Shown: in pieces, positions 1 to 10,054 of the stretch | How the letters are laid out: each line of letters starts with the position of its first letter | Position numbering within the stretch: the first letter of the stretch is position 1 | Source: Cumulibacter sp047975195 | GTDB taxonomy: Bacteria > Actinomycetota > Actinomycetes > Mycobacteriales > Antricoccaceae | Reading direction: 5' to 3' | Assembly (NCBI GenBank): GCA_047975195.1 | Contig: JBKEDB010000063.1 | Span: 53,666 to 117,665, forward strand | DNA length: 64,000 nucleotides | The notes under the pieces: generated by a model | Told to the model about the DNA's origin: nothing | The model's database searches: none | The model's input: the letters and a program-made list of their open reading frames with translations, nothing else | Made by a program: the position numbers and the translations under genes

Positions 1-1352
1 TGCCGGCAGCCAGCTTGATCCACTCGCCGGTGCCATCGAAGGCGCCGTCCGACGGAAGTGCTCCGTCGCCGGTGATTTCCGAGGCTGGGGAGTCGCCAGT
101 GAACTTCGCGACATACAGCGTTCCGTCATCCAGCAGCGTGGCATTGTTCGCCTTCGCGGCGGCCGTTCCGGAAAGGTCGACCGTTCCGTTCGAGACAAAC
201 TTGTAGAAATAGTCGAAGCGCTCGTCATCGCCCATGTAGGCGACGGCGCGACCGTCAGCCGCGATCCGGATATTCGCGGCCTCGTGCTTGAACCGGCCGA
301 GGGCGGTGCGTTTCTTCGGAGTGGACGTCGGATCGAATGGGTCGATTTCTACGATCCAGCCGAACCAGTTGGGCTCGTTCGGCTCCTTGACGACGTCGAA
401 CCGATCGTCGAACCGTTCCCACTTCCGCTCGGTCTCAGTCCCGCCGAGCCCATAGCGGGCCAGGCGCTGTTTCGCCGTCGGATCGGTGACCAGTTCGGCG
501 TTAGCGAAGTACTGGTTGAGGTTTTCCTCCGCGGTGAGCCACGTGCCCCACGGCGTCAGGCCACCGGCGCAGTTATTCAAGGTGCCCAGCACCGTGACAC
601 CGGTCGGGTCGGCGGTGGTCTGCACCAACTCATGACCGGCGACCGGACCAGTCAACTCGAACTCTGAGGAGGTGTGGAAGCGTCGGTTGAGTTCGTGGCC
701 GACGATCGGTGTGACGGCGCCGCCCTTCTTTGGCGCCTCGACAACAATGACGGACAGCCCGTGCGCCGCCCAGGCGATCTCAACCTGCTCCTGCGTCGGG
801 TTAGCCGCCTCGTAGCCCGGGAACATGATGTATTCGTCGGTGTACTCATGATTTGGTCATCACGAGTTGCTTGCCCTTGGCGAGATCGAAGAATCCCAGG
901 AAGTCGCAGTTGTAGCCAAACTGGCCGAGTTGCGCCTCGACGGTCTGATTGTTCGGATCGAATGCGGGCGCGCCGGTCAGGATCGGATCACCCCAGCGGA
1001 TGACGACCTGTTGCTGGTAGCCCTCGGGGAAAACTACGGCATCCTCAACGGAGGGTTCGATTGGCGGGAAGCGCAGTCCTGGGGCCTCGACCGGGGGTGC
1101 CGCGCTCGCAGGTGTGCTGCCCAGCGTGACAGCTGCGGCGCCGGCCGCGCCGACCACGGCGGTGGCCTGCAGCATCCGACGGCGAGAAAGCGCCGCCTTC
1201 AGTACGTCACCGAAGTACTCGTTACCGGACTGGTTAGGCACTGCGTGGTCGCATGCATTTCCGCAGCGCATCAAGCAGGTGAGCGACGAACGGTTCGCGT
1301 GGGGCGAGGTCAACAGGGGCAGTAGGGCACGCCTAGGCCGCGCAGCGGTCAT
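1..1352 (-). pseudogene. PhoX-family (DUF839) phosphatase, 5' part, frameshifted, runs off left edge
   Basis: The start codon at 1352 is preceded by GAGGAG. The N-terminus has the PhoX-like text RSSLTCLMRCGNACDHAVPN, then a twin-arginine signal (SRRRMLQ followed by an Ala/Gly-rich hydrophobic stretch), so the product would be exported by Tat. The first frame ends at 846 after LVMTKS. The reading continues one base out of frame as HEYTDEYIMFPGYEA and runs to base 1 with typical DUF839 sequence (NNCAGGLTPWGTW, GRFKHEA). Removing one A from the three-A run at 852-854 (TTT on the + strand) would give TNHEYTDE, the expected family text. The family hydrolyses phosphate esters outside the membrane using calcium and iron. 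The break is either a real disruption or a one-base homopolymer error. The C-terminus lies outside the window. Confidence 0.85.
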
Positions 1353-1464
1353 GAAGAGGCTCCTCGAGCAGTCTGGACAAATCTGGCCGCTGTGAAACCT
1401 ATTGAATCTCGCCAACCAGGCCCTGAACTGCAGGTAAACGTCGCGCGGCGTTCACCTAGCGCGC

Positions 1465-2322
1465 TTACAACTCGTCGTCGCCGGGGTTATCACGACGTCG
1501 CAGGTACCGCTCGAAATCCGCAGCGAGCTGTTCGGCGGCGTCCTCGTCAACGTGGTCCTCCTCGACGGCGAGTGCGTCGAGTTGCTCGCGGATTGACGGG
1601 TCTTGATCGACGAGTGTGCGCACCACGCTGATGGCTGCGGCCGCTTGCTGCTCGAGCGATTCCACGCTGATCGGTTCCTCAAGTATGTCTTCTAAGCGTC
1701 TGAGCAACGCGACCGTTGCCGGTGTCCAGGTCGGCGCTGTCACGTAATACGGCGTCCCGGCCCAGAAGGAAACCGTAGGGATGCCCACTCGGACTGCGGC
1801 GTCATGCAGCACGCCGGTGATGCCTGTCGGGCCTTCGTAGGAGGACTGCGCGAGCCGGTACTGGGCGGCTGAGCGTGGATCCCAGGCGCTACCGGTCACC
1901 GGCACCGGACGTTCGTAATGCGTATCTGTGCTCATTCCGCCGAGCAGCACGATCCGCTCGACCCCGAGATCGCGGGCGATCTCGAGAAACTCCTCGCAGA
2001 ACGTCTTCCAACGCAGGTTGGGTTCCGGCCCAGACATCAGCACGACGTCGCGCCCAGAGACCGGCATTCGGGCGATGCTGACGCGGACCGTGCCCCACAC
2101 GATGTGCCGGGAGACCCCGTTGACCAAGGCGACGTGCGGCCTGTTTACCTGAAAGTCGTAATAGTCCTCGGGATCAATCGAGGTGTATGCCCGGGCGTCC
2201 CAGGTGAGCGCTAGATGTTCGACGGTCGTCGTCGCGGCCTCGCCAGCGTCGTTCCATCCAGAAAACGCGCAGATCATCGTAGGTTCGACCAGGTCCGGAA
2301 GGTAGTCGTCTGAGGCCATCAT
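1465..2322 (-). CDS. PAC2 family protein
   Basis: This 285-residue protein has the PAC2 pattern: an early MICAFSGWNDAGEA motif, ERIVLLGGMSTDTHYERPVPVT in the middle and PTVSFWAGTPYYVTAP near residue 195, ending in an acidic tail (RRDNPGDDEL). PAC2 proteins resemble proteasome assembly chaperone 2, but the bacterial members have no settled function. The start is ambiguous (GTG 2325, ATG 2322 or ATG 2319); the first ATG is used. It is divergent from metH with only about 50 bases between them. The same pairing exists in M. tuberculosis (Rv2125 beside metH) near the proteasome locus. A link to proteasome assembly is only a guess from fold and neighbourhood. Confidence 0.9.
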   Translation of the reverse strand: MMASDDYLPDLVEPTMICAFSGWNDAGEAATTTVEHLALTWDARAYTSIDPEDYYDFQVNRPHVALVNGVSRHIVWGTVRVSIARMPVSGRDVVLMSGPEPNLRWKTFCEEFLEIARDLGVERIVLLGGMSTDTHYERPVPVTGSAWDPRSAAQYRLAQSSYEGPTGITGVLHDAAVRVGIPTVSFWAGTPYYVTAPTWTPATVALLRRLEDILEEPISVESLEQQAAAAISVVRTLVDQDPSIREQLDALAVEEDHVDEDAAEQLAADFERYLRRRDNPGDDEL

Positions 2323-2372
2323 CACGCCAGCCTACGGGCAGGGGCCTATCGCGGCGGTCATAGACTGAGTCC

Positions 2373-5300
2373 ATGATTTCCCCTACATCCTCCCGGTTAA
2401 TTGCTGCGCTCGAATCTGGCACCCTCGTGGCCGATGGGGCGATGGGGACGATGTTGCAGGGATACGACCTGAGCCTGGATGATTTCGACCAGCTCGAAGG
2501 CTGCAATGAAATCCTGAACGTCACCCGCCCGGACGTCGTCCGCGCTATTCACGACGCTTATCTGACGGCCGGCGCGCAGGCTATCGAGACCAACACCTTC
2601 GGCGCCAACTACGCCAACCTCCTTGAGTACGACATCCCTGAACGCATCTATGAACTCGCGCTCACAGGCACCCAACTTGCGCGCGAACGCGCTGATCTTT
2701 TCTCCACCGAGGATGCCCCGAGGTTCGTGCTCGGATCGATTGGCCCGGGCACGAAACTGCCGACGCTAGGGCATACGACGTTCGCCACGTTGCGCGATGC
2801 TTATCGTCAGCAGGTCGACGGCCTCATCGACGGAGGCGTGGACGCGCTGTTAATCGAGACGTGCCAGGACCTGCTGCAGGCCAAGAGCGCGGTGATCGGC
2901 GCCAAGCGCGCGATGACGGCCAAGGATCGCCACGTGCCGATTATCGTGCACGTCACCGTAGAGACCACTGGCACGATGCTGCTGGGCTCGGAGATCGGCG
3001 CCGCGCTCACCGCGCTCAGCGCGCTGGATATCGATCTGATCGGCTTGAACTGCGCCACCGGCCCGGACGAGATGAGCGAGCACCTGCGCTACCTCTCGAC
3101 GTATTCGCCGATTCCGATTTCGGTGATGCCGAACGCCGGCCTGCCGGTACTAGGGGCCAACGGCGCCGAATATCCACTTGGGCCGGACGACTTCAGCGCC
3201 GCCGTCGCCCGGTTCGTCGCTGATTATGGAGTCCGATTCGTCGGCGGCTGCTGTGGCACGACACCTGAGCACGTACGCGCATTACGTACCGCCGTCGATG
3301 CCGTGCAGCCGGCACAGCGGACGCCGGTGAGCGAGCCCGGGATTTCCTCGCTCTACCAGCACGTCCCGTATCGGCAGGATGCCGGTGTGCTGCTGGTAGG
3401 TGAGCGCACGAACACCAATGGCAGCAAGGCTTTCCGCGAAGCGCTCATTGACGGTCGCATTGACGACTGCGTTGACGTGGCCAAAGGCCTTGCGCGTGAT
3501 GGTTCGCATGTGATCGATCTATGCGTTGACTACGTCGGACGCGATGGCGCCGCCGACATGAGCCGCCTCGCAGAGCAATTCGCGACCGCCACGACGCTGC
3601 CGATCATGCTCGATTCCACCGAAGTGCCCGTCCTTGAGGCCGGGCTGGAGCGGCTTGGTGGACGCTGCATCATCAACTCGGTCAACCTGGAGGACGGCGA
3701 CGGCGAAAACTCCCGCTGGGCGCGGTTGCTGCCGATCGTTGTCGAGCACGGAGCGGCCGTCGTCGCATTGACTATCGACGAAGAAGGCCAGGCGCGCACG
3801 GCATCGGAAAAGGTCCGGATCGCCAGCCGGATGACCGACGAACTACATGACCGCTGGGGCCTGGCGTACCCCGACATCATCATCGACGCGCTCACATTCA
3901 CCGTCGCGACCGGTCAGGAAGAGTCTCGCCGCGACGCGCTGGAGACCATCGAAGGTATCCGCCAACTGAAAGAGAAGTACCCGACCATCAGCACGACGCT
4001 CGGTCTGTCGAACGTGTCGTTCGGGCTGAACCCCGCGGCGCGTCAGGTGCTGAACTCGGTGTTCCTGAACGAGTGCCAACAGGCCGGGCTGGACAGCGCG
4101 ATCCTGCACGCGAGCAAGATTCTGCCGATGTTGAAGATTGACGATGAACAGAAGCAGGTCGCGCTCGATTTGATCTACGATCGTCGCCGTCCCGCGACCG
4201 ACACCGAGTCGGCGTACGACCCGTTGACTCGGCTGCTGGAGATCTTCGATGGGGTGAAGGTCGCTGGCAGCGCTGAATCCCGGGCCGAAGAACTGCGCGC
4301 ATTACCGCTCGATGAGCGTCTCAAGCGTCGGATCATCGATGGTGAGCGCGCTGGTCTCGAGGATGATCTCGACGAAGCAATGCAGTCAATTCCGCCGCTG
4401 AAGATCATCAACGAACTGCTGTTGGATGGCATGAAAACCGTCGGTGAGCTGTTCGGCTCCGGCCAGATGCAGTTGCCGTTCGTCTTGCAGTCGGCTGAGG
4501 TGATGAAGGCGGCCGTCGCCCACCTCGAGCCACACATGGAAAAGACCGACGACGACGGTAAGGGCACGATCGTGCTGGCCACGGTCAAGGGCGATGTCCA
4601 TGACATCGGTAAGAACCTCGTCGACATCATCCTGAGCAATAACGGCTATTCCGTGGTCAACCTCGGTATCAAGCAGCCAGTCAACGCAATCATCGACGCA
4701 GCGGTGGAACACAACGCCGACGTGATCGGGATGTCTGGGCTCCTGGTGAAGTCGACCGTGGTCATGAAGGAGAACCTGCAGGAACTCAACTCTCGTGGGC
4801 TGTCGGACCGGTTCCCGGTGGTGCTCGGCGGCGCTGCGCTGACTCGCGCATACGTCGAGGACGATCTGGACGACATTTACCAGTCGGACGTGTACTACGC
4901 GCGCGATGCCTTCGAAGGCCTGCGGGTTATGGACGACATCAAGGCCGCGAGCCGCGGGGAGATCACCGTGGCCGAGACCGAGGAGCGCGCGCGCAAGAAA
5001 ACCGAGCGTAAAGAGCGGCGGGCTCGCTCGCTGCGCATCGCCGAGGAACGCAAGGCCAAAGAGGGCCCGCTGGTGATTCCCGCCCGTTCGGACGTCGCCG
5101 ACGACAATCCCGTCCCGACCGCCCCGTTCTACGGATCCCGCGTGATCAAGGGGATCCCGCTGGCGGACTACGCGAGCATGCTCGATGAGCGCGCCACGTT
5201 CATGGGGCAGTGGGGGCTACGTGGCACCCGCGACGGGGTGTCCTTTGAGCAGTTGGTAGAGACTGAGGGTCGCCCGCGGTTGCGGCAATGGCTCGATCGG

Positions 5301-5927
5301 ATTCACACTGAGGCGCTCTCGGAGGCCGCCGTCGTGTACGGGTACTTCCCGTGCGTATCTGAAGGAGACGACGTCATCGTGCTGAACGAGGATGGCTCGG
5401 ACCGGGTCCGGTTCACCTTCCCTCGCCAGCAGCGCGATCGGCACTTGTGCTTGGCGGACTTCTTCCGCAGCCGCAAGCAGGCCGATGCCGAAGGGCGTCC
5501 GGACGTGATCGCATTCGACATCGTCACGATGGGCAACAAAATCTCCGACGCGACGGCGAAACTGTTCGCGGACAATGCGTATCGCGAGTACATGGAACTG
5601 CACGGACTGTCGGTGCAACTCACCGAGTCGCTGGCTGAATACTGGCACAAGCGGATCCGCTCCGAGCTCACGTTCGATGACGGTCTCGCGGCGTCCGCGG
5701 AGGATCCGGCGAGCCTGGACGACTATTTCAAACTCGGTTATCGCGGTGCGCGGTTCGCGTTCGGCTACCCGGCCTGCCCGGACCTGGAGGAGCAAACCAA
5801 GCTCGTCGAGTTGTTAGAGCCGTCTCGAATCGGCGTTGAACTCAGCGATGGCTTCCAGTTGCATCCGGAGCAGTCGACGTCGGCACTGGTTTGCCATCAC
5901 CCCGATGCGAAGTACTTCGCCACCTGA
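2373..5927 (+). CDS. metH: Cobalamin-dependent methionine synthase
   Basis: MetH transfers the methyl group of 5-methyltetrahydrofolate to homocysteine through cobalamin in the cytoplasm. The 1184 residues show all four modules. The homocysteine domain (about 1-310) has the zinc-ligand cysteines in GLNCATGP near 227 and VGGCCGTT near 293. The pterin domain begins at LVGERTNTNGS near 342. The B12 cap and binding domain carries DVHDIGKN at 741-748, whose His743 is the cobalt ligand. The C-terminal activation domain (about 890-1184) has YRGARFAFGYPACPD and GVELSDGFQLHPEQS. A charged Arg/Lys/Glu linker lies near 870-895. The length is normal for the family. The 50-base upstream gap is too short for a cobalamin riboswitch, so none is called. 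Confidence 0.98.
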   Translation: MISPTSSRLIAALESGTLVADGAMGTMLQGYDLSLDDFDQLEGCNEILNVTRPDVVRAIHDAYLTAGAQAIETNTFGANYANLLEYDIPERIYELALTGTQLARERADLFSTEDAPRFVLGSIGPGTKLPTLGHTTFATLRDAYRQQVDGLIDGGVDALLIETCQDLLQAKSAVIGAKRAMTAKDRHVPIIVHVTVETTGTMLLGSEIGAALTALSALDIDLIGLNCATGPDEMSEHLRYLSTYSPIPISVMPNAGLPVLGANGAEYPLGPDDFSAAVARFVADYGVRFVGGCCGTTPEHVRALRTAVDAVQPAQRTPVSEPGISSLYQHVPYRQDAGVLLVGERTNTNGSKAFREALIDGRIDDCVDVAKGLARDGSHVIDLCVDYVGRDGAADMSRLAEQFATATTLPIMLDSTEVPVLEAGLERLGGRCIINSVNLEDGDGENSRWARLLPIVVEHGAAVVALTIDEEGQARTASEKVRIASRMTDELHDRWGLAYPDIIIDALTFTVATGQEESRRDALETIEGIRQLKEKYPTISTTLGLSNVSFGLNPAARQVLNSVFLNECQQAGLDSAILHASKILPMLKIDDEQKQVALDLIYDRRRPATDTESAYDPLTRLLEIFDGVKVAGSAESRAEELRALPLDERLKRRIIDGERAGLEDDLDEAMQSIPPLKIINELLLDGMKTVGELFGSGQMQLPFVLQSAEVMKAAVAHLEPHMEKTDDDGKGTIVLATVKGDVHDIGKNLVDIILSNNGYSVVNLGIKQPVNAIIDAAVEHNADVIGMSGLLVKSTVVMKENLQELNSRGLSDRFPVVLGGAALTRAYVEDDLDDIYQSDVYYARDAFEGLRVMDDIKAASRGEITVAETEERARKKTERKERRARSLRIAEERKAKEGPLVIPARSDVADDNPVPTAPFYGSRVIKGIPLADYASMLDERATFMGQWGLRGTRDGVSFEQLVETEGRPRLRQWLDRIHTEALSEAAVVYGYFPCVSEGDDVIVLNEDGSDRVRFTFPRQQRDRHLCLADFFRSRKQADAEGRPDVIAFDIVTMGNKISDATAKLFADNAYREYMELHGLSVQLTESLAEYWHKRIRSELTFDDGLAASAEDPASLDDYFKLGYRGARFAFGYPACPDLEEQTKLVELLEPSRIGVELSDGFQLHPEQSTSALVCHHPDAKYFAT

Positions 5928-6077
5928 GCACCGGACACACTCGCCGCACCCCGTCCGACCAGGGCCGTCATCGCCTGGAGCGGTGGCGCGGAACGAGGCG
6001 GCGTGGGCTGCGCGTGCCTGCAGCCTTACCGGCTGACGTGTCGCCATGACGACTGGCCGAGCGCCCCGCCGACTGAA

Positions 6078-6923
6078 CTAGTCAGCGGGCCGCTCGGCTC
6101 GCCGGTCAATCGTGTAACTGAGCGCATGCTCCTCGGGAAACGGCGGCGGTGTGCCGCCCTTCGCCGGGCATAGCGCATGGTGATCGCACCAGTCGCACAG
6201 CCTGCTGGGGTGAGGTCGGAAGTCCTGTGTCTCGATCGCCTTCTCGATCGCGGCCCATAGCGCGCGTAGTTGTCGCTCCAGCCGTTCCAACTCGACCTGG
6301 TCGGGGGAGTAGGTGAGTTCGTCGCGGTCCGCCAGGTACATCAGTTTCAGCTGCGCTGGAATCGAGCCCGTGGTGCGCCACAACACCAGCGCGTAGAACT
6401 TCATCTGAAACAGGGCCTTCGCCTCGAACATCTCGCGCGGCGCTGCGCCGGTCTTGTAGTCGACTACGCGCACCTGGCCGTCCGGAGCGATATCCATGCG
6501 ATCGACAGACCCGCGCAGGAGCAAGCCGTCATCCAGGACCGTCTGCACGAGCATTTCGCGCTCGGACGGGTCGAAGCGTCGCGGGTCCTCCAGCGCGAAA
6601 TACTTCTTCACCAACGTTCGCGCCGTGCCCAGCCAGGTTGCGAGCTCTTTGCCTTGGTCGTCGCCAAACAACTCGCCGAGAACGGGTTCTTCGGCGAGCA
6701 GTTCAGACCATGCAGGCTCCACCATGCTCTGCGCCTGCTCGGGTGTGCGCTCGGCTCGCGGCAACTCAAACAACTTCTCGAGGACCGCATGAACAATCGT
6801 ACCCCGGGCCGCGGCCGGAGACGGTTTCTCCGGCAGCCGATCGACGCTGCGGAAGCGATACAGCAACGGGCACGTCTTGAAGTCGGCCGCGCGGGACGGC
6901 GATAGCGAACCGGTTATCTGCAT
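6078..6923 (-). CDS. RecB-like PD-(D/E)XK exonuclease with iron-sulfur-type cysteines
   Basis: The protein is a stand-alone RecB-family nuclease of about 281 residues. It begins with ITGSLSPSRAADFKTCPLLY, contains GTIVHAVLEKLFELP, and has the PD-(D/E)XK core RVVDYKTGAAP followed by QMKFYALVLWR. Cysteines at the C-terminus (CDWCDHHALCPA) together with the early FKTC cysteine resemble the AddB-type 4Fe-4S cluster ligands. A GTG start at 6977 would add 18 residues; the ATG at 6923 is preferred because homologous proteins start close to the SLSPSR motif. It is divergent from the M50 protease gene. M. tuberculosis has the equivalent gene (Rv2119) beside its trmI. A role in DNA repair is likely from the family, but its substrate is unknown. 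Confidence 0.9.
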   Translation of the reverse strand: MQITGSLSPSRAADFKTCPLLYRFRSVDRLPEKPSPAAARGTIVHAVLEKLFELPRAERTPEQAQSMVEPAWSELLAEEPVLGELFGDDQGKELATWLGTARTLVKKYFALEDPRRFDPSEREMLVQTVLDDGLLLRGSVDRMDIAPDGQVRVVDYKTGAAPREMFEAKALFQMKFYALVLWRTTGSIPAQLKLMYLADRDELTYSPDQVELERLERQLRALWAAIEKAIETQDFRPHPSRLCDWCDHHALCPAKGGTPPPFPEEHALSYTIDRRAERPAD

Positions 6924-7004
6924 CTCGAGTAGCTCTTCGTCTGGCACGTTTCTCAGAGTAGGTGAGCGTGCCGACACAATTCATGAGCCGCCTACGATGG
7001 TGAC

Positions 7005-8102
7005 GTGCGCTTTTCACTTCCGCCCCTGCCGTTAGGCCGGTTTCTTGGCGCACCCATCTATGTCACCGCTTCGTGGTTCCTCTTCGTGTTGGTCATCGTG
7101 CCCCTGTACGCGCGGCAGTTGCAGTCGTGGCTCGGTACGGCGCAGGCGATCGCGCTGGGGGCCGTGATGGCGTTGATGTGGGGACTGTCGGTGTTGTTGC
7201 ACGAGTTTGGTCATGTCGCGGCAGCGCGCGCGATGCATTTCGACGTCGAGCGGGTCGAACTTGGCTTCATGGGCGGCGCGACGACTGTGCGCAGCGAGGA
7301 CGATTCGCCACGTAGCGAACTCGTCGTGTCAGCCGCGGGCCCAGCGGTCTCGCTGGCCATCGGCCTGCCCGGCGCCATCAGCCTCATCACCGGCAACGGT
7401 CCTGGATTCGGTGTCGACGGCGCATGGGGGATGCTGCTGTCGGCGATCACCCTCGCGAACCTCGCGATCGGAGTCTTCAACCTGTTGCCTGGACTGCCAC
7501 TCGATGGCGGCCGAGTCGCGGTCGCGGTGCTGTGGAAAGCGACCGGCAACCAGCACAAGGCCACCATCATGGCCTCCTACTTCGGCCAGGTCATTTCCGC
7601 CGCGCTCGCCGCATACGCCCTCTGGCGCGTATTGAGCTCGACGCAACCGTCGAGGGAGATCCCCTGGGTGCTCGCCATCGCCATCATGTCGGCCTCGCTA
7701 TGGGCGATGGCAACCGCGAGTCGCGACAACGCGATCAAGGAGGCCCGCCTGGCCGGTCAACCTTTGTACGAGCGACTCATGCCAGTTCCCGTACTAGACG
7801 GCCGAGAGCCCGCCGCGAGTGCGAGTATCGTGCCCGATGCGCTCGTGCTGGTTCGCACCGACGACGGACTTGCGTACGCCGACCGCGCCGTCGTGTCGTC
7901 GGCAACCGGCACGCTCGCGGATCACGCGACGCTCCTACCCGAGCACCGCCTGCTGGCCGAGGACGCCAGTTGCCTGGATCTATTGCACGCGATTCGCCGA
8001 CATGAGGCGCCATGGTTTGTGGTCCTGGCCGCGGACGACGTACCGCTGGGCATCGTGGGCGCGCAAGCGCTAGTCGGCGAACCGGTAGCCTTGACCGAGT
8101 GA
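7005..8102 (+). CDS. Site-2 protease family (M50) intramembrane metalloprotease
   Basis: This 365-residue integral membrane protein has the zinc motif HEFGH at residues 66-70 and the third ligand in PLDGGRV (Asp167). Both lie in hydrophobic helices, with further helices near 15-35, 100-125 and 190-235. The soluble C-terminal third (about 250-365) has two CBS-like segments (PVPVLDGREP, LLHAIRRHEAPWFVVLAADDVPLGI). Site-2 proteases cut transmembrane substrates, often anti-sigma factors. No target gene is visible here. The start is GTG 7005. Its stop overlaps the trmI start (GTGA at 8099-8102), so the two are probably co-transcribed. This arrangement resembles the Rip3-like proteins of actinobacteria. 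Confidence 0.92.
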   Translation: MRFSLPPLPLGRFLGAPIYVTASWFLFVLVIVPLYARQLQSWLGTAQAIALGAVMALMWGLSVLLHEFGHVAAARAMHFDVERVELGFMGGATTVRSEDDSPRSELVVSAAGPAVSLAIGLPGAISLITGNGPGFGVDGAWGMLLSAITLANLAIGVFNLLPGLPLDGGRVAVAVLWKATGNQHKATIMASYFGQVISAALAAYALWRVLSSTQPSREIPWVLAIAIMSASLWAMATASRDNAIKEARLAGQPLYERLMPVPVLDGREPAASASIVPDALVLVRTDDGLAYADRAVVSSATGTLADHATLLPEHRLLAEDASCLDLLHAIRRHEAPWFVVLAADDVPLGIVGAQALVGEPVALTE

Positions 8103-9073
8103 CTGACTCCGCCGCATCGACCCACAACGCCCCGCTCCACGTAGGAGAACGTGTCCAACTGACCGACCCCAAGGGGCGGATGTACACGATCACGTTGGAG
8201 GTCGGCAAGCAGTTTCATACGCATCGCGGCGCCATCGAGCACGACAGTCTGCTAGGCGGCCCGGAGGGAATCGTGATCACCTCGACCGATGGCACCGCCT
8301 ACCTCGCGTTACGACCACTGCTGGCCGACTACGTGTTGTCGATGCCGCGCGGCGCTCAGGTGATCTACCCTAAGGACGCTGCGCAGATCGTCGCCATGGG
8401 CGACATCCATCCTGGCGCCCGCGTGTTGGAAGCCGGCGCTGGTTCTGGCGCACTGACCTGCTCGCTGCTGCGTGCTGTCGGCCCTACGGGCTCGGTGACG
8501 TCGTATGAGATTCGTGAGGACCACGCGGTCATCGCGGAGCAGAACGTAGACGTGTTTTTCGGCGGGCGGCCCGAGAATTGGAGCCTGCGGATCGGGGACC
8601 TCGCGGAGGTGGGCGACACCGATGAGGTCTACGACCGGGTGATCCTAGACATGTTGTCCCCGTGGCAGCCGTTGGCGGCCGTCGCGGCGAAGCTGCGCCC
8701 CGGCGGGGTGCTGATCGGATACGTGGCCACCGTTCCGCAACTCTCGCGACTCGTCGAAGCGCTGCGTGCGCATGGCTCGTTCACCGAGCCGTCTGCGTGG
8801 GAGACCCTCGAGCGACCCTGGCATGTGGTCGGACTCGCCGTCCGCCCAGATCACCGGATGATCGCGCATACGGCATTCATCGTGACCAGTCGTCGCTTGT
8901 CGGACGGCGTGAGCGCGCCCTCGCGGCACCGTAAGCCAACCACCGCACGCGCGGCGGTCGCGGGCGAAGCCGTCCAGACAGACGAAGCGACGGCGTTCGC
9001 TCACGCGAACGCCGTCGATCTCGAGGTCGAACAGCCGCAACAGAAGAAGCGGTTACGTCCCCGTCTGCCGTAG
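8099..9073 (+). CDS. trmI: tRNA (adenine-58-N1)-methyltransferase TrmI
   Basis: TrmI methylates N1 of A58 in the tRNA T-loop using S-adenosylmethionine. The 324-residue product has an N-terminal beta domain (VQLTDPKGRMYTITLEVGKQ), the hydrophobic segment RPLLADYVLSMPRGAQVIYP, and the SAM motif VLEAGAGSGALTC near residue 110. The catalytic-region text VILDMLSPWQ and the family ending AHTAFIVTSRRL follow. The final 50 or so residues are a charged extension (EVEQPQQKKRLRPRLP) of unknown role. The GTG at 8099 overlaps the stop of the M50 gene and gives the family-like start; a reading frame extending upstream to 8012 would add unrelated residues. The 3' end overlaps the converging gene by 21 bases. 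M. tuberculosis Rv2118c is the counterpart. Confidence 0.96.
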   Translation: MTDSAASTHNAPLHVGERVQLTDPKGRMYTITLEVGKQFHTHRGAIEHDSLLGGPEGIVITSTDGTAYLALRPLLADYVLSMPRGAQVIYPKDAAQIVAMGDIHPGARVLEAGAGSGALTCSLLRAVGPTGSVTSYEIREDHAVIAEQNVDVFFGGRPENWSLRIGDLAEVGDTDEVYDRVILDMLSPWQPLAAVAAKLRPGGVLIGYVATVPQLSRLVEALRAHGSFTEPSAWETLERPWHVVGLAVRPDHRMIAHTAFIVTSRRLSDGVSAPSRHRKPTTARAAVAGEAVQTDEATAFAHANAVDLEVEQPQQKKRLRPRLP

Positions 9074-10054
9074 CACTGGCTCGTTGTCGGAGGCTTTCGT
9101 ATCGCCGGCATAGCCGTAGTCCGCAGCGCGTTCGCCGAAGTCGTTCGTATTCGAGGTGGCATCGTCGGACGTCTCGATCACGGTGTCGGTCGAGTCGGGG
9201 GTCGCGCCTGTCGCGTCATGTTCCGACGGAGCGCCAAACGACACATCGACCGGCTCCTGATCGTGAGTCGGCTCGGGCGTCTGTGCGGCGGCGTCACGCT
9301 CGGCGGAGTCCTCGCCAGTCGCGTCGGTGACATCGGTGAAGGTCATCGATGGTGTGCGTCGTTCCGATGGCGGCAGATCTGCGTCGCGGTATGGAGCATC
9401 GTCGTAGACGTCGCCGGCCGGATAGGTAAACCCAGGTTCGACCGGGCGAACGTCGCCGTTCGACCCCGGAGCGAGATCGAACGGGTTCTCGTCCTCGCCG
9501 CGGCCCTCAGCCAGATCCATCGCGGCGGCGTACTCGGCAGCACGGCTGCGATTGGCGATCTTGAACGTTGCCCAGGACAGCACCGCCGGCACGAGTCCGA
9601 GCAGCAAGCCGCCGAACGCGAACGATCGCACCAACTCGGCGAGTACGCCGTTTCGGGCGGCCTCGGTGGGGGCCAGCGCACCCACTCGGATGAAGTAGAC
9701 CGCCACGGCCGCCACAACCGAACCCAGCAGTACCCCGAACCAGGTTCCCAGCAGCGCGCTGGCACCATTACGTGGCGAGGCCTTGCGAGTCGTCAACAGG
9801 GTAACGACACCGGCAATGATGGCGACCAACGCAACCGCAACATAGAACGTCACGTGCACCGAGGTCGGCGGCGTGTCGGTCCGGAACGGCCATTCCAGAC
9901 CCGCGAAGTTGTTGGTAGTGAGCAGAGTGGGAAGAATCGCCTGGCTCGTGCCGCGCGCCGCGAGTACAGCGCTGAACCATACGACGCCCGCGAGGGCTGC
10001 CGCGGTGATCACGGTCGCGACGATGGCCGAAGCGAGAGAGCGTGCTCGATACAT
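9053..10054 (-). CDS. Conserved actinobacterial membrane protein, function unknown
   Basis: The protein has 333 residues. Four hydrophobic helices are visible at about 8-32, 70-90, 103-125 and 143-165, the last ending SWATFKIANRS. After residue 175 comes a long acidic, Asp/Glu/Thr-rich tail without recognisable motifs, probably disordered and cytoplasmic. It is divergent from arc and converges on trmI with a 21-base overlap. A membrane protein occupies a similar position between trmI and mpa in M. tuberculosis. No enzymatic motif is visible and no function is proposed. Start codon ATG 10054. Confidence 0.8.
   Translation of the reverse strand: MYRARSLASAIVATVITAAALAGVVWFSAVLAARGTSQAILPTLLTTNNFAGLEWPFRTDTPPTSVHVTFYVAVALVAIIAGVVTLLTTRKASPRNGASALLGTWFGVLLGSVVAAVAVYFIRVGALAPTEAARNGVLAELVRSFAFGGLLLGLVPAVLSWATFKIANRSRAAEYAAAMDLAEGRGEDENPFDLAPGSNGDVRPVEPGFTYPAGDVYDDAPYRDADLPPSERRTPSMTFTDVTDATGEDSAERDAAAQTPEPTHDQEPVDVSFGAPSEHDATGATPDSTDTVIETSDDATSNTNDFGERAADYGYAGDTKASDNEPVLRQTGT

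Noticed and set aside
2325..2373. Cobalamin riboswitch before metH
   Set aside because: The intergenic gap is only about 50 bases, too short for the element.
6060..6095. Terminator between metH and the RecB-like gene
   Set aside because: The inverted repeat around the stop of the nuclease gene is imperfect and has no T-run; too weak to call.
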